Assembly: GCA_017569285.1 (NCBI GenBank)
Contig: CP069419.1
Coordinates: 186,001 to 250,000 of the forward strand
Source: Clostridiales bacterium
Lineage (GTDB): Bacteria > Bacillota > Clostridia > Christensenellales > Aristaeellaceae
DNA: 64,000 nucleotides
Direction of reading: 5' to 3'
The number at the start of each line of letters is the position of its first letter. Positions within the stretch are counted from its first letter, which is position 1. Positions 15,846 through 25,308 of the stretch are shown in pieces. The position numbers were made by a program, and so were the translations under genes. A model generated the notes under the pieces. That model made no database searches, had not been told where the DNA came from, and saw only the letters and a program-made list of their open reading frames with translations.

Positions 15846-17815
15846 ATGAACAGAAATCAGCCCGGATGCATGAGCTGGTCCGAAAGCTGAATGACGCTTC
15901 TCACGCTTATTACGTGCTGGACAATCCCTACATCTCTGATATGCAGTGGGATCAGATGTATGATGAGCTTCGCGCGCTGGAGAACGAAACCGGTATCGTA
16001 CTGGAGGATTCACCCAGCCGTCATGTGGGCGGCGGAGAAACGCTCCGGGGTTTTGAAGAACACCGTCATATTACCCGTCTCTGGTCCCTGGACAAAGTCC
16101 AGAGCCTTGAAGCCCTGGATGCATGGATTCTCCGGACGGAAAAGCTGGCCGGAAAAACCAATCTCCAGTACTACGTGGAATACAAGTTTGACGGCCTGAC
16201 CATCAACCTGACCTATGAAGGCGGAAAACTTGTCCAGGCCGCGACACGCGGAAACGGAATCATCGGGGAAGCAATCCTTCCGCAGGCCCGGACAATTCAC
16301 AGCCTGCCGAAAACCATTCCGTATACCGGAAGGATTGAAGTGCAGGGTGAGTGCATCATGCGGCTGAGTACCCTGGAAAAGTACAACGCAGCCCATCCCG
16401 ATGACCGCCTGAAGAACGCACGCAATGCCGCAGCCGGCGCACTTCGCAACCTGGATCCTGCCGTTACGGCAGAGCGGCACCTGGATGCGTTTTTCTACCA
16501 GGTCGGTACAATTGACAATCCGCCATACGATTCCCAGCCTGGAATGCTCCGTTTCCTTCGTGAAAACGGATTCCAGGTCAGTCCTTTCCTCGGAAAGGGA
16601 ACCGGGCGGGAAGAGCTTGAAAAGTGCATCCGGGAGATCGAATCACAGCGGAACAGCCTGGACTGGCTGATCGACGGTGTTGTGATCAAGGTCGGAGACA
16701 GCCAGCTGCGTGAACAGATGGGTTACACTGAAAAATTCCCCCGCTGGGCTGTCGCTTTCAAATTTGAAGCCGAGGAATGTGTCACCACCCTGGAAAACGT
16801 TACATGGGAGCTTGGGCGGACCGGCAAGCTGACGCCGCTTGCACATGTAAAACCGGTGGATTTTTACGGTGTCACAGTCCAGAAAGCCACACTGAACAAT
16901 ATGGGTGATATCCTGCGCAAGGATATCGCCATCGGGTGTGATGTCTGGATCCGCCGCAGCAATGACGTCATTCCCGAAATCATGGGCCGTGCCGGAGAAA
17001 TCAGGCCGGGGGAAATCCCCATTGAAAAGCCCTCCGCCTGTCCTGCCTGCGGCGGTCCCCTGACAGAAAGGGGTGCCCATATTTTCTGTATGAACCGGAT
17101 CAGCTGCAAACCGCAGGCGATTGCCCGCATCAGTCACTTTGCGAGCCGGGAAGCCATGGATATTGAAGGACTGAGTGAAAAAACCGCTGCCCAGCTGTAT
17201 GACCAGGCCGGTATCCGGGAGCCCGCCGACCTTTACAGCCTGACGCCCATGGATTTCCTGATGCTTGACGGATTCAAGGAAAAGAAAGCCGCCAAGCTGT
17301 CCGAAGCCCTCGAAAAAAGCAAGCACTGTGAACTGGACGCTTTCCTGTTTGCCCTTGGCATTCCCAATGTCGGACGGAAAACGGCCCGCGATCTGGCCAA
17401 TGCTTTCGGCACCCTGGACAGCCTGGCCGGCGCCGATGCGAAAGCATTGACCTCCATACCGGATATCGGCGATGTAGTTGCCGGGAGCATTGTTGAATAC
17501 TTCACTTTCCCTGAGAACCGGCGGACAATCGAAAAGCTCATCCATGCCGGCGTCCATCCAAAGGAAGCCGCCGGCAAAGCAGATGGTCCCTTCAGCGGAA
17601 TGTCGGTTGTCGTAACGGGAACGCTGCCCACGCTGAGCCGTAAGGAAGCCGAAGACCTGGTCCGTTCATGCGGCGGGAACGCTTCCGGCTCCGTCAGCAA
17701 AAAAACGGCATTCGTTGTTGCCGGAGAAGCCGCAGGAAGCAAGCTGTCCAAGGCACAAAGTCTTGGAATCGAAGTGATCGACGAGCCGGAGTTTCTTCGG
17801 CGGGCTGGAAAATAA
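15842..17815 (+). CDS. ligA: NAD-dependent DNA ligase
   Basis: LigA seals nicks during replication and repair using NAD. The 657-residue protein has the adenylation lysine K115 in YKFDGLTINL. It then has an OB-fold region (TGKLTPLAHVKPV), a four-cysteine zinc finger (CPACGG to CMNRISC), a helix-hairpin-helix domain around residues 440-580, and a C-terminal BRCT domain (SGMSVVVTGTLPTLSRKEAEDLV). The motif is EYKFDG where many relatives have EPKIDG or ELKIDG; the lysine itself is conserved. Length is normal. It is translationally coupled to pcrA. Confidence 0.97.
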   Translation: MNEQKSARMHELVRKLNDASHAYYVLDNPYISDMQWDQMYDELRALENETGIVLEDSPSRHVGGGETLRGFEEHRHITRLWSLDKVQSLEALDAWILRTEKLAGKTNLQYYVEYKFDGLTINLTYEGGKLVQAATRGNGIIGEAILPQARTIHSLPKTIPYTGRIEVQGECIMRLSTLEKYNAAHPDDRLKNARNAAAGALRNLDPAVTAERHLDAFFYQVGTIDNPPYDSQPGMLRFLRENGFQVSPFLGKGTGREELEKCIREIESQRNSLDWLIDGVVIKVGDSQLREQMGYTEKFPRWAVAFKFEAEECVTTLENVTWELGRTGKLTPLAHVKPVDFYGVTVQKATLNNMGDILRKDIAIGCDVWIRRSNDVIPEIMGRAGEIRPGEIPIEKPSACPACGGPLTERGAHIFCMNRISCKPQAIARISHFASREAMDIEGLSEKTAAQLYDQAGIREPADLYSLTPMDFLMLDGFKEKKAAKLSEALEKSKHCELDAFLFALGIPNVGRKTARDLANAFGTLDSLAGADAKALTSIPDIGDVVAGSIVEYFTFPENRRTIEKLIHAGVHPKEAAGKADGPFSGMSVVVTGTLPTLSRKEAEDLVRSCGGNASGSVSKKTAFVVAGEAAGSKLSKAQSLGIEVIDEPEFLRRAGK

Positions 17816-17848
17816 GTCTGTTTGTATTACAGGAGGCGAAAAGCATCC

Positions 17849-18532
17849 ATGCTGTTCAGCGGAATCAATTCCTTCATATCCAGCCTTCAGGCTGATCCCC
17901 TGGGAACAGTTCTGGAGTATGTGTTTTTAGGCGTCTGTATCCTTCTCAGCCTGATCCTGCATGAATGTGCGCATGGCTATGTTGCCCTGAAGTGTGGTGA
18001 TCCGACCGCCTGGATGATGGGAAGGCTTTCCCTCAATCCCGCCAAGCACCTGGATCCAATCGGTACCCTGTGCATGGTTTTTCTCCGTGTCGGCTGGGCC
18101 AAGCCGGTTCCGGTCAATCCGCGGAATTTCCGCCATTACAGACGGGATTACATCCTGGTATCCATTGCCGGGATCGGAGTGACTTTTCTTCTGTTTTTGA
18201 TCGGTCTGGCTGCGTACATTCTGATTTACAAGTACACTGCCGATACGGTTATATGGGAATATCTGCTTCAGTTTTTCGCAATGCTTGCCCAGATCAATAT
18301 CGGTCTGGCGATCTTTAACCTGATCCCGGTACCTCCGCTCGACGGGTACCGCATCCTGAATCAGTTCGCTTTCGGCGGAAAGCTTGACCAGAGCCTGACC
18401 CCGCAGACCATGATGATTATCCGTTACGCATTCCTGATGCTTTGCATCACCGGCATACTCAGTCCGGCACTCGGCAAGGTTATCGGAAGCGTGTTCTCTT
18501 TCTTCCTGAATCTTTTCTGGAAAATTCTGTAA
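17849..18532 (+). CDS. Site-2 protease family (M50) intramembrane metalloprotease
   Basis: This 227-residue polytopic membrane protein has the zinc site HECAH (H38, E39, H42) inside the second hydrophobic segment. The third ligand lies in NLIPVPPLDGYRIL, where the aspartate follows the PPL turn. There are about five or six membrane segments and no PDZ domain. That places it in the short M50B group common in Firmicutes, not with RseP or SpoIVFB. ATG 17849 is preferred to a TTG at 17822, although the AGGAGG is twelve bases away. Its substrate is unknown. The location upstream of scpA-scpB is a recurrent Firmicutes arrangement. Confidence 0.88.
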   Translation: MLFSGINSFISSLQADPLGTVLEYVFLGVCILLSLILHECAHGYVALKCGDPTAWMMGRLSLNPAKHLDPIGTLCMVFLRVGWAKPVPVNPRNFRHYRRDYILVSIAGIGVTFLLFLIGLAAYILIYKYTADTVIWEYLLQFFAMLAQINIGLAIFNLIPVPPLDGYRILNQFAFGGKLDQSLTPQTMMIIRYAFLMLCITGILSPALGKVIGSVFSFFLNLFWKIL

Positions 18533-18551
18533 GGCTGGAGTTTGAAACCAA

Positions 18552-19355
18552 ATGATTGCACGGGAATTCAGGCTGAAGGATTTTGACGGTCCGCTGGACC
18601 TGCTCCTGACGCTGGTCGGAAAAGCGCAGATTGATATCCGGGATATCTTTGTCAGCGAAATCACCGATCAGTATCTGGAAATCGTCCGGAATGCCCCTGA
18701 CCTGAACATGGATGAAGCCAGTGATTTCCTGGTGATTGCCGCCACACTGCTTGAAATCAAAAGCAGGTCCATGCTGCCGCGGCCCGTTGTCCATGAGGAA
18801 GAAGAGGATCCGGAAGAAGAACTGATCCGCAGGCTGGAAGAATACCGCCGTTTCCGTGAGACCGCTGACCGGATGAAATATTTCGAAGAAGCGGCCCGGC
18901 AGGTATTCACCAAGCTTCCGGAAGAATACCCGCTTCCTCCCCAGGAGTTTGAGCTGACCGGATTATCCCTGGACGGGCTGGTCCAGGCTTTCCAGCGGAT
19001 CTGGGAAAGAAAACCGGTTCTGGATACTAATCCCGAGAGCAATCATTACGCTCCCCGGAATATCCGCCGGGATGTCCACACCGTCCGTGAATGCATGCTG
19101 GATCTGATGCATACGATCAAAAGGAAAAGGAAGATCCGTTTTGAGGAAATCTTTTCAGATTCTCCCACGCGGGAAGAAGTCGTCACCATGTTCCTGGCGG
19201 TACTGGAGCTGCTCAAACTCGGCCAGATGCATGTAAAGCAGGACAGCGTATATGAGCCAATTGTCCTGTATTCGGGAAAAGGAAAGCCGGTAAAGGATTT
19301 CCAGACAGAAATGGATACCGAAACAATGAATGCCGCGGGAGGTGATGTCCTATGA
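18552..19355 (+). CDS. scpA: Segregation and condensation protein A
   Basis: ScpA is the kleisin subunit that bridges the two heads of the SMC dimer in bacterial condensin. The 267-residue protein starts with the family signature FDGPLDLLLTLV. It continues through DISDFLV-like and LLEIKSRSMLP segments and ends in the winged-helix region around residues 190-250 (IRFEEIF, FLAVLELLKLGQ). Length is usual. The stop overlaps the scpB start by four bases, so production of both subunits is coupled. smc itself is not in the window. Confidence 0.95.
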   Translation: MIAREFRLKDFDGPLDLLLTLVGKAQIDIRDIFVSEITDQYLEIVRNAPDLNMDEASDFLVIAATLLEIKSRSMLPRPVVHEEEEDPEEELIRRLEEYRRFRETADRMKYFEEAARQVFTKLPEEYPLPPQEFELTGLSLDGLVQAFQRIWERKPVLDTNPESNHYAPRNIRRDVHTVRECMLDLMHTIKRKRKIRFEEIFSDSPTREEVVTMFLAVLELLKLGQMHVKQDSVYEPIVLYSGKGKPVKDFQTEMDTETMNAAGGDVL

Positions 19356-19924
19356 CGGAAGGCGGGGGAAACATTTTCGGGATGATTGAATCCATCCTGT
19401 TCGTTGCCGGTGAAGCCGTGGAATTCCGGGACCTTGCCAAAGCCCTCCGGATCGGTGAGGAGGAGCTGGAGAAAGCCCTGGAAAAGCTCTCCGATGAATA
19501 TGACTTCAACCAGCGCGGTTTTTTGCTGAAGCGTTTCGGCACCAAAGTCCAGCTCGCAACCCGCCCTCTGTATGCGGACGCGGTTGTTCGCCTGCTGCAG
19601 CCCGTACAAATGCAGAGTCTCGGCCAGGCGGCCATGGAAACCCTGGCCGTCGTCGCTTACCGCCAGCCGGTCACCCGGGCGGAAGTAGAACAGATCCGGG
19701 GCGTGAAATGTGATTACAGCCTGCAGAGTTTGATGATCAAGGGACTGATCCGGGAAACCGGCAGAAAAGATACCATCGGCCGTCCGATCCTGTACGGTAC
19801 GACAGATGAGTTCCTCAGTCATTTCGGAATCCGCAGCCTGGAGGATCTTCCGCCTCTTCCGGATGATACACGGACTGCAGCTATCCCCGATGTTCCGGAA
19901 GATTCCGGAGATCTGATTTCATAA
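19352..19924 (+). CDS. scpB: Segregation and condensation protein B
   Basis: ScpB dimerises through two winged-helix domains and clamps ScpA in the SMC complex. The 190-residue protein shows IESILFVAGEAVEFRDLAKAL in the first domain. The hallmark LGQAAMETLAVVAYRQPVTRAEVEQIRGV is in the second, followed by LIKGLIRETGRKDTIGRPILYGTT. The short C-terminal tail is acidic and probably disordered. It is coupled to scpA by an ATGA overlap. The next gene follows after 46 bases with its own strong ribosome site. Confidence 0.95.
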   Translation: MTEGGGNIFGMIESILFVAGEAVEFRDLAKALRIGEEELEKALEKLSDEYDFNQRGFLLKRFGTKVQLATRPLYADAVVRLLQPVQMQSLGQAAMETLAVVAYRQPVTRAEVEQIRGVKCDYSLQSLMIKGLIRETGRKDTIGRPILYGTTDEFLSHFGIRSLEDLPPLPDDTRTAAIPDVPEDSGDLIS

Positions 19925-19970
19925 ATGGATTCTTGCTTCAGTTGGCAAATAAGACAGGAGGTTGAAAAAG

Positions 19971-22757
19971 ATGGATAACCAGAAGAAACCGAGAGCCCGT
20001 GAGAAAAAAGTAGTTGGGAACGGCAAAGGGGTTGAAATCCACGGTGAAGGACTGGGAACCGGCCCGGTCAACAACATGGGCAATTATGAAGACCGGAAGC
20101 CCCATCCGTCTTCCGTGCCCCAGTCGGGGCGTCCATCCGGCTCCGGATTCGGGAGTCCTTTCGGGCAGAGTTCATCCCATCCCCCAAGACCGCAGTCCGG
20201 TCAGTCTGCCGGTTTTCAGGATCCTTTCCGCCGTCCATCCGGCACTTCCGGTTCTTCCCAGCAGCGTCCTTCCGGGACTTACAACAGTTCTTCCCATCAG
20301 CGGCCGACATCCGTTCCCGGATCCGGATACCAGCAGCCTTCCGCCTCCCAGGGCAGCCATCGTCCGACAACCCGCAGCGGCGGAACCGGTTCGGGCGGCA
20401 GCGGAAAGCTGATTATGCTGGTGCTGGTCGCCGCTGTCCTGTTCTTCTTCGGCAAAAACTTTCTCGGCGGGGATAATGAGGAAATCCTGTCCTACACCGG
20501 CAACGACAATACCGCATTGACCCAGACATCCATTGACCAGAGCAGCAGCACCGGATCCACCGGCAGCCTTTCCAACCTGCTGAGCGCTTTCATGTCCTCA
20601 GGAAGCAGTTCTGTCTATGATTTCAGCGGCGGAAACCTGCTCTCTTCTGTCACCGGAAACACCGGCAGTTCCGCTGACTACTTCACATCCACATCCAGTA
20701 CCGGCAGCGGCAATACCAATTCCGGCACTCCGGACACCACTGTTGCCAGCGGCGCACGCTCCAAATTTACAAAGATCCTCGGCGGCCAGAAAGATACGGT
20801 CACACTGATGGTTTATATGTGCGGCACCGACCTGGAAAGCCAGAACGGGATGGGAACCGCCGATATCAAGGAAATGCTGAATGCAGATCTCGGCGACCGT
20901 GTGAACCTCCTGATTTATACCGGCGGATGTTCCCGCTGGCGGAATAATGTGGTATCCAATCAGTACAACCAGATTTACCTGGTCCGGGGCGGTCAGCTGA
21001 CCAGGCTGGAAAACAACATGGGAACTGCCTCCATGACCAATCCAGCCACACTAACCGGTTTTATCCAGTACGGCGCTAAAAATTTTCCGGCCAACCGGAT
21101 GATGCTGATCCTGTGGGACCATGGCGGCGGGTCCGTGTCCGGATACGGCTACGATGAGAAATACGGGCGCAATCAGTCCATGTCCCTGGCAGGCCTCAAT
21201 ACCGCGCTGAAAAACGGCGGTGTCCAGTTCGATTTTATCGGTTTTGACGCTTGCCTGATGGGTACGGTTGAGAACGGCATCATGCTCTCACAATACGCTG
21301 ATTACATGATCGGCAGTGAAGAAACCGAACCGGGCGTCGGCTGGTACTATACCAACTGGCTGAACAAACTGGGAAAAAATCCCGGAATGAGCACCATCGA
21401 GATCGGAAAGACCATTGCTGACGATTTCGTTGAAGTCTGTGCGAAGCAGTGCCGCGGACAGGCAACCACTCTCAGCATTGTTGACCTCGCTGAGCTGGAA
21501 GCCACTGTTCCCGCCGAACTCAAAAACTTCAGCATCGGCACAAACCAGATGATCCAGAATAAGGAATATAAGGCAGTATCCACTGCCCGTATCAAAACAA
21601 GGGAATTCGCCCAGGCTTCCCGGATCGACCAGATCGACCTGGTTCATTTTGCCAAAAACATGGGCTCTGAAGAAGGCAAAAAGCTGGCGGAAGCCCTGCA
21701 GGGTGCGGTCAAATACAACCGGACCGGCGGCGGAATCAGCAATGCCTACGGCCTGAGCATTTATTTTCCCTACAAGCGCTCCTCTGATGTCGGTAAAGCC
21801 GTTTCCACCTATGCAGCCATCGGAATGGATGAAGAATACTCCCGCTGCATTCAGGAATTTGCCAGCCTGGAAATCAGCGGGCAGGTGGCCGGCGGTTCAA
21901 GCATTTCTTCCTACTCATCCGGTTCCCAGAGCATTGCCCTGCCCGGACTGATGGAAAGCCTGATGGGCAGCGGAAACAGTTATTCCTCTTCCGCATACGG
22001 TTCATCCTCCGGCCTGACCGACCTGCTGGGCGGTCTGTTCAGCACAGACTCTTCCTCCTACGGAGGAGGAAGTTCCCTGTTTGACCTGTTTTCCGGACGC
22101 AGCCTGACTGCGGAGCGTGCCGCAGAATACATTCTTGACAATCATTTTGACGCGACACAGCTGGTCTGGAAAAACGGCGGAATCGAACTTCCGCAAAGCC
22201 AGTGGGACCTGGTTGTCAGCCTGACGCGGAACGTATTCTTCGATAACGGATCCGGATATATCGACCTGGGAACCGACAATGATTTCACCATCACCGGAAA
22301 TACCCTGGCCGGCGAATTTGACGGGACCTGGCTGTCCATCAACCGCCAGCCGGTTGCGTACTATTACCTGGATACGATTGAGGACGGAGATGACTATCTG
22401 ATCTCCGGATATGTCCCCGCCATCCTGAACGGAACCCGGGTCAACCTTCTGCTGTATTTCGATTCCGAAAACCCTTACGGCTATATTGCCGGCGCCCAGA
22501 TAGTCTACCCCGGTTCCGAGCCCGGTGTGGAAGCCAAAAACCTGATCCAGATCGGCAAGGGAGACCGGATCCAGTTCATCTGCGATTTCTACGATTATAA
22601 CGGAAATTACCGCGACAGCTACAAAATCGGCAATCCGCTGGTTCTCGGGGATGAGGTTGAAATTGCCAATACCCCTGTCGGAACCCTGGAAAACTGCCGC
22701 GTCACTTTCTGCTTCACCGATCTGTACCAGCAGAAATACTGGACGCCCGCACTGTAA
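19971..22757 (+). CDS. Membrane-anchored clostripain-family (C11) cysteine peptidase
   Basis: This 928-residue protein has three parts. Residues 1-145 are a basic start and then Pro/Ser/Gly-rich, low-complexity sequence. One membrane segment at about 147-163 (LIMLVLVAAVLFFFG) anchors it, with the rest probably outside the cell. The C11 domain follows after a Ser/Thr/Gly linker: VTLMVYMCGTDLES, then H384 in LWDHGGGS and C428 in FDACLMG, the expected dyad. A second Ser/Gly/Tyr-rich linker leads to a beta-rich C-terminal domain from about residue 700. ATG 19971 is chosen because CAGGAGG is nine bases upstream. Clostripain-like enzymes cut after arginine or lysine; the substrate here is unknown. 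It lies between scpB and radical-SAM genes without an obvious functional link. Confidence 0.9.
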   Translation: MDNQKKPRAREKKVVGNGKGVEIHGEGLGTGPVNNMGNYEDRKPHPSSVPQSGRPSGSGFGSPFGQSSSHPPRPQSGQSAGFQDPFRRPSGTSGSSQQRPSGTYNSSSHQRPTSVPGSGYQQPSASQGSHRPTTRSGGTGSGGSGKLIMLVLVAAVLFFFGKNFLGGDNEEILSYTGNDNTALTQTSIDQSSSTGSTGSLSNLLSAFMSSGSSSVYDFSGGNLLSSVTGNTGSSADYFTSTSSTGSGNTNSGTPDTTVASGARSKFTKILGGQKDTVTLMVYMCGTDLESQNGMGTADIKEMLNADLGDRVNLLIYTGGCSRWRNNVVSNQYNQIYLVRGGQLTRLENNMGTASMTNPATLTGFIQYGAKNFPANRMMLILWDHGGGSVSGYGYDEKYGRNQSMSLAGLNTALKNGGVQFDFIGFDACLMGTVENGIMLSQYADYMIGSEETEPGVGWYYTNWLNKLGKNPGMSTIEIGKTIADDFVEVCAKQCRGQATTLSIVDLAELEATVPAELKNFSIGTNQMIQNKEYKAVSTARIKTREFAQASRIDQIDLVHFAKNMGSEEGKKLAEALQGAVKYNRTGGGISNAYGLSIYFPYKRSSDVGKAVSTYAAIGMDEEYSRCIQEFASLEISGQVAGGSSISSYSSGSQSIALPGLMESLMGSGNSYSSSAYGSSSGLTDLLGGLFSTDSSSYGGGSSLFDLFSGRSLTAERAAEYILDNHFDATQLVWKNGGIELPQSQWDLVVSLTRNVFFDNGSGYIDLGTDNDFTITGNTLAGEFDGTWLSINRQPVAYYYLDTIEDGDDYLISGYVPAILNGTRVNLLLYFDSENPYGYIAGAQIVYPGSEPGVEAKNLIQIGKGDRIQFICDFYDYNGNYRDSYKIGNPLVLGDEVEIANTPVGTLENCRVTFCFTDLYQQKYWTPAL

Positions 22758-22792
22758 ACCGCCAGCAAGAAATCTACCGGGAGTCTGAATAC

Positions 22793-24652
22793 ATGAACGA
22801 AAATGAACGCTTTGAAAAAATCCTGGAAAAAGTGCAGAAAGCGCCCCGTTATACCGGCGGAGAGATGAATACGGCCGTCAAAGGGTGGGATGACTGTCCG
22901 CTGCACTTCGGCTTCTGTTTTCCGGATACATACGAAGTAGGAATGAGCCATCTGGGGCTTAAAATCCTGTACGGCCTGATTAACCGGGAAGAATGGAGCC
23001 TGTGTGAACGGTTCTTTATGCCATGGACCGACATGATTGCCCTGATGAAGGAGGAAAACCTTCCGCTCCTGTCCACGGAAAGCCGGCATCCGATGCATGA
23101 ATTTGATGTCATCGGTTTTACGCTTCAGTATGAAATGAGTTATACCAATATCCTTGCAATGCTGGATATGGGCGGAATACCGCTGGAGGGAAAGGACAGG
23201 GGAGAATCGGATCCCATCGTCGTCGCCGGCGGTCCGTGTGCCTTTAATCCGGAACCGCTGGCGGATTTCATCGATGCCTTTATGATCGGGGACGGCGAGG
23301 ACGTAATGACCGAACTGAACCGGGTCATCCTGGAACGGAAAGAAAAAGGGCTTTCCCGGAAGGAATGCCTGCGAAAGCTTGCTGATCTGGAGGGCGTATA
23401 CGTTCCTTCCTTCTATGATGTGGAATATGATGCCTCCGGTATTATTACCGGCATTCATCCCAATACCCCGGGCGTACCGGAAACCATCCGGAAACGCGTG
23501 GTAACCGACCTGAACCAGACATATTATCCGGAAGAAATCCCCGTTCCTTACACGGAAGTTGTTTTTGACCGGATTATGCTGGAGATCATGCGGGGCTGTA
23601 CCCGCGGATGCCGTTTCTGCCAGGCCGGAATGCTCTACCGTCCTGTTCGGGAACGGAGCCTGGAAAAGCTTATTGACCTGAGTGAAAAGCTTGTTGCCTC
23701 CACCGGATATGAGGAGATCAGCCTGAGCAGCCTCTCCAGCGGTGACTACACGTGCCTGCCCGAACTGATCCGCGAACTGATGCGGAGAATGAAGGATAAA
23801 CGGGTTTCTATCTCATTGCCCAGCCTCCGGATTGACAGTGTGCTGAAGGAAAGCCTGGAGGAAACCCAGCAGGTTAAAAAAACCAGCCTGACTTTTGCGC
23901 CGGAAGCCGGTACGCAAAGAATGCGCGATGTGATCAATAAGGGCGTTACCGAATCCGACCTCCTGGAGAAAGTCCGGGATGCATTTGAAGGCGGATGGAG
24001 CAGTGTCAAACTGTACTTCATGGACGGACTTCCGACAGAAACCGATGAAGACCTGGACGGGATTGCCGACCTTGCCCGAAAGGTGGTCGAAGAATACTTC
24101 CGCGTTCCCCGGGAGCGCCGGGCCAAGGGGCTGCGGGTGACCGTCAGCGCCAGCACTTTTGTACCCAAGCCTTTTACTCCATTCCAGTGGGCTGCCCAGG
24201 ACACAATTCCCGAAATCATCCGGAAGCAGGATCATCTGAAAAAAGTGCTGAATATCAAGGGTGTAAACTTTAACTGGCACGAACCGTATGTCAGTTTCCT
24301 GGAAGCCTGCGTTTCCCGCGGGGACCGGCGGATCGGCCGTGTGCTCCTGACTGCTTACCGGCTTGGCTGTATTCTGGACGGCTGGACCGAAACATTCCGG
24401 TTTGATACCTGGATGGAAGCTTTCAAAGCCTGCGGCCTGGATCCGGCCTTCTATGCCAACCGCGAGCGCGGACGGGATGAAATCCTGCCATGGGATCACA
24501 TTGACAGCGGAATCACCAAACAGTTCCTCTGGCATGAAAAGGAAAAGAGTGAACAGGCAGTCACCACAAAAGACTGCCGGAAGGGCTGCAACGGATGCGG
24601 CCTGCAGCGCTGGAAGGGGGTATGCGGATATGCGAATCCTCGCAGTGTTTGA
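22793..24652 (+). CDS. TIGR03960-family B12-binding-like radical SAM protein
   Basis: This 619-residue protein has an N-terminal region like the B12-binding fold of YgiQ-type proteins. Its radical SAM core holds CTRGCRFC, the CxxxCxxC motif for the [4Fe-4S]-SAM cluster, near residue 270. Later blocks include SLSSLSSGDYTCL, SLPSLRIDSV and FAPEAGTQRMRDVINKG, which recur in this family. The C-terminus ends in a second cysteine group (CRKGCNGCGLQ). It is almost always encoded next to a TIGR03936 partner, as here, where the next start overlaps by 23 bases. The reaction is not established; an RNA or translation role has been proposed from context only. Confidence 0.88.
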   Translation: MNENERFEKILEKVQKAPRYTGGEMNTAVKGWDDCPLHFGFCFPDTYEVGMSHLGLKILYGLINREEWSLCERFFMPWTDMIALMKEENLPLLSTESRHPMHEFDVIGFTLQYEMSYTNILAMLDMGGIPLEGKDRGESDPIVVAGGPCAFNPEPLADFIDAFMIGDGEDVMTELNRVILERKEKGLSRKECLRKLADLEGVYVPSFYDVEYDASGIITGIHPNTPGVPETIRKRVVTDLNQTYYPEEIPVPYTEVVFDRIMLEIMRGCTRGCRFCQAGMLYRPVRERSLEKLIDLSEKLVASTGYEEISLSSLSSGDYTCLPELIRELMRRMKDKRVSISLPSLRIDSVLKESLEETQQVKKTSLTFAPEAGTQRMRDVINKGVTESDLLEKVRDAFEGGWSSVKLYFMDGLPTETDEDLDGIADLARKVVEEYFRVPRERRAKGLRVTVSASTFVPKPFTPFQWAAQDTIPEIIRKQDHLKKVLNIKGVNFNWHEPYVSFLEACVSRGDRRIGRVLLTAYRLGCILDGWTETFRFDTWMEAFKACGLDPAFYANRERGRDEILPWDHIDSGITKQFLWHEKEKSEQAVTTKDCRKGCNGCGLQRWKGVCGYANPRSV

Positions 24653-25304
24653 GAAAAGCGAAAGAATCCGCCATATCGGCCACCTGGACATCCAGCGCAG
24701 TATGCAGCGCGGTTTGCGCCGCAGCGGTCTTCCGGTAGCCTATTCAAACGGGTTTAACCCGCATATCCTGATCACGTTCGCGTCCGCGCTGAGCACCGGT
24801 GCCTGCGGACAGCGGGAGATCATGGACGTAACCATGGCCGAACCGACGGATGCAGAAGTATTCCTTGAGAAAATGAACCGCGCCATGCCGCCGGAACTGC
24901 ACCTGAAGGAGGCACGGGCTGTGGATGACCGGCATCCTGCGCTGATGGGATCCCTTCGGGCCGCTTCCTACGATCTGATGGTTTACGATCCGCAGGAGGC
25001 TGCACTGCTGAACAGCGCCATTCCGCTCATGATGAGCCAACCTTCCATTCCGGCTATGCGCAAAACAAAAACCGCACTGAAGGAATGCGATATCAAGCCG
25101 CTGATTTATTCCCTGAGCGGAAACGGCCAGCATATCCGTGCCATGCTAGCCCTGACCGAAAAGGAAGCCTGCAAGCCCGGTATGCTGATGGAAGCCCTTT
25201 CCGGAGCCGCCGGACTGAAAGAACCGGTCCGCTTCCTGACCACACGCACCGGATTATTCGGAGAAAATACGGAAGGAAACCTGGCTCCTCTGGAGCTGCT
25301 GTAA
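24630..25304 (+). CDS. TIGR03936-family radical SAM-associated protein (DUF2344)
   Basis: This 224-residue protein begins MRILAVFEKSERIRHIGHLDIQRSMQRGLRR, the characteristic start of the DUF2344 partner family. A GFNPHILITFASALSTG block follows, as in its relatives. It has no radical SAM motif of its own and probably forms a complex with the preceding protein or delivers its substrate. ATG 24630 is used because GGAAGGGGG lies just upstream, although the frame is open back to 24363 inside the previous gene. The RNase G gene follows after four bases, the usual order in Clostridia. Confidence 0.86.
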   Translation: MRILAVFEKSERIRHIGHLDIQRSMQRGLRRSGLPVAYSNGFNPHILITFASALSTGACGQREIMDVTMAEPTDAEVFLEKMNRAMPPELHLKEARAVDDRHPALMGSLRAASYDLMVYDPQEAALLNSAIPLMMSQPSIPAMRKTKTALKECDIKPLIYSLSGNGQHIRAMLALTEKEACKPGMLMEALSGAAGLKEPVRFLTTRTGLFGENTEGNLAPLELL

Positions 25305-25308
25305 CTGA

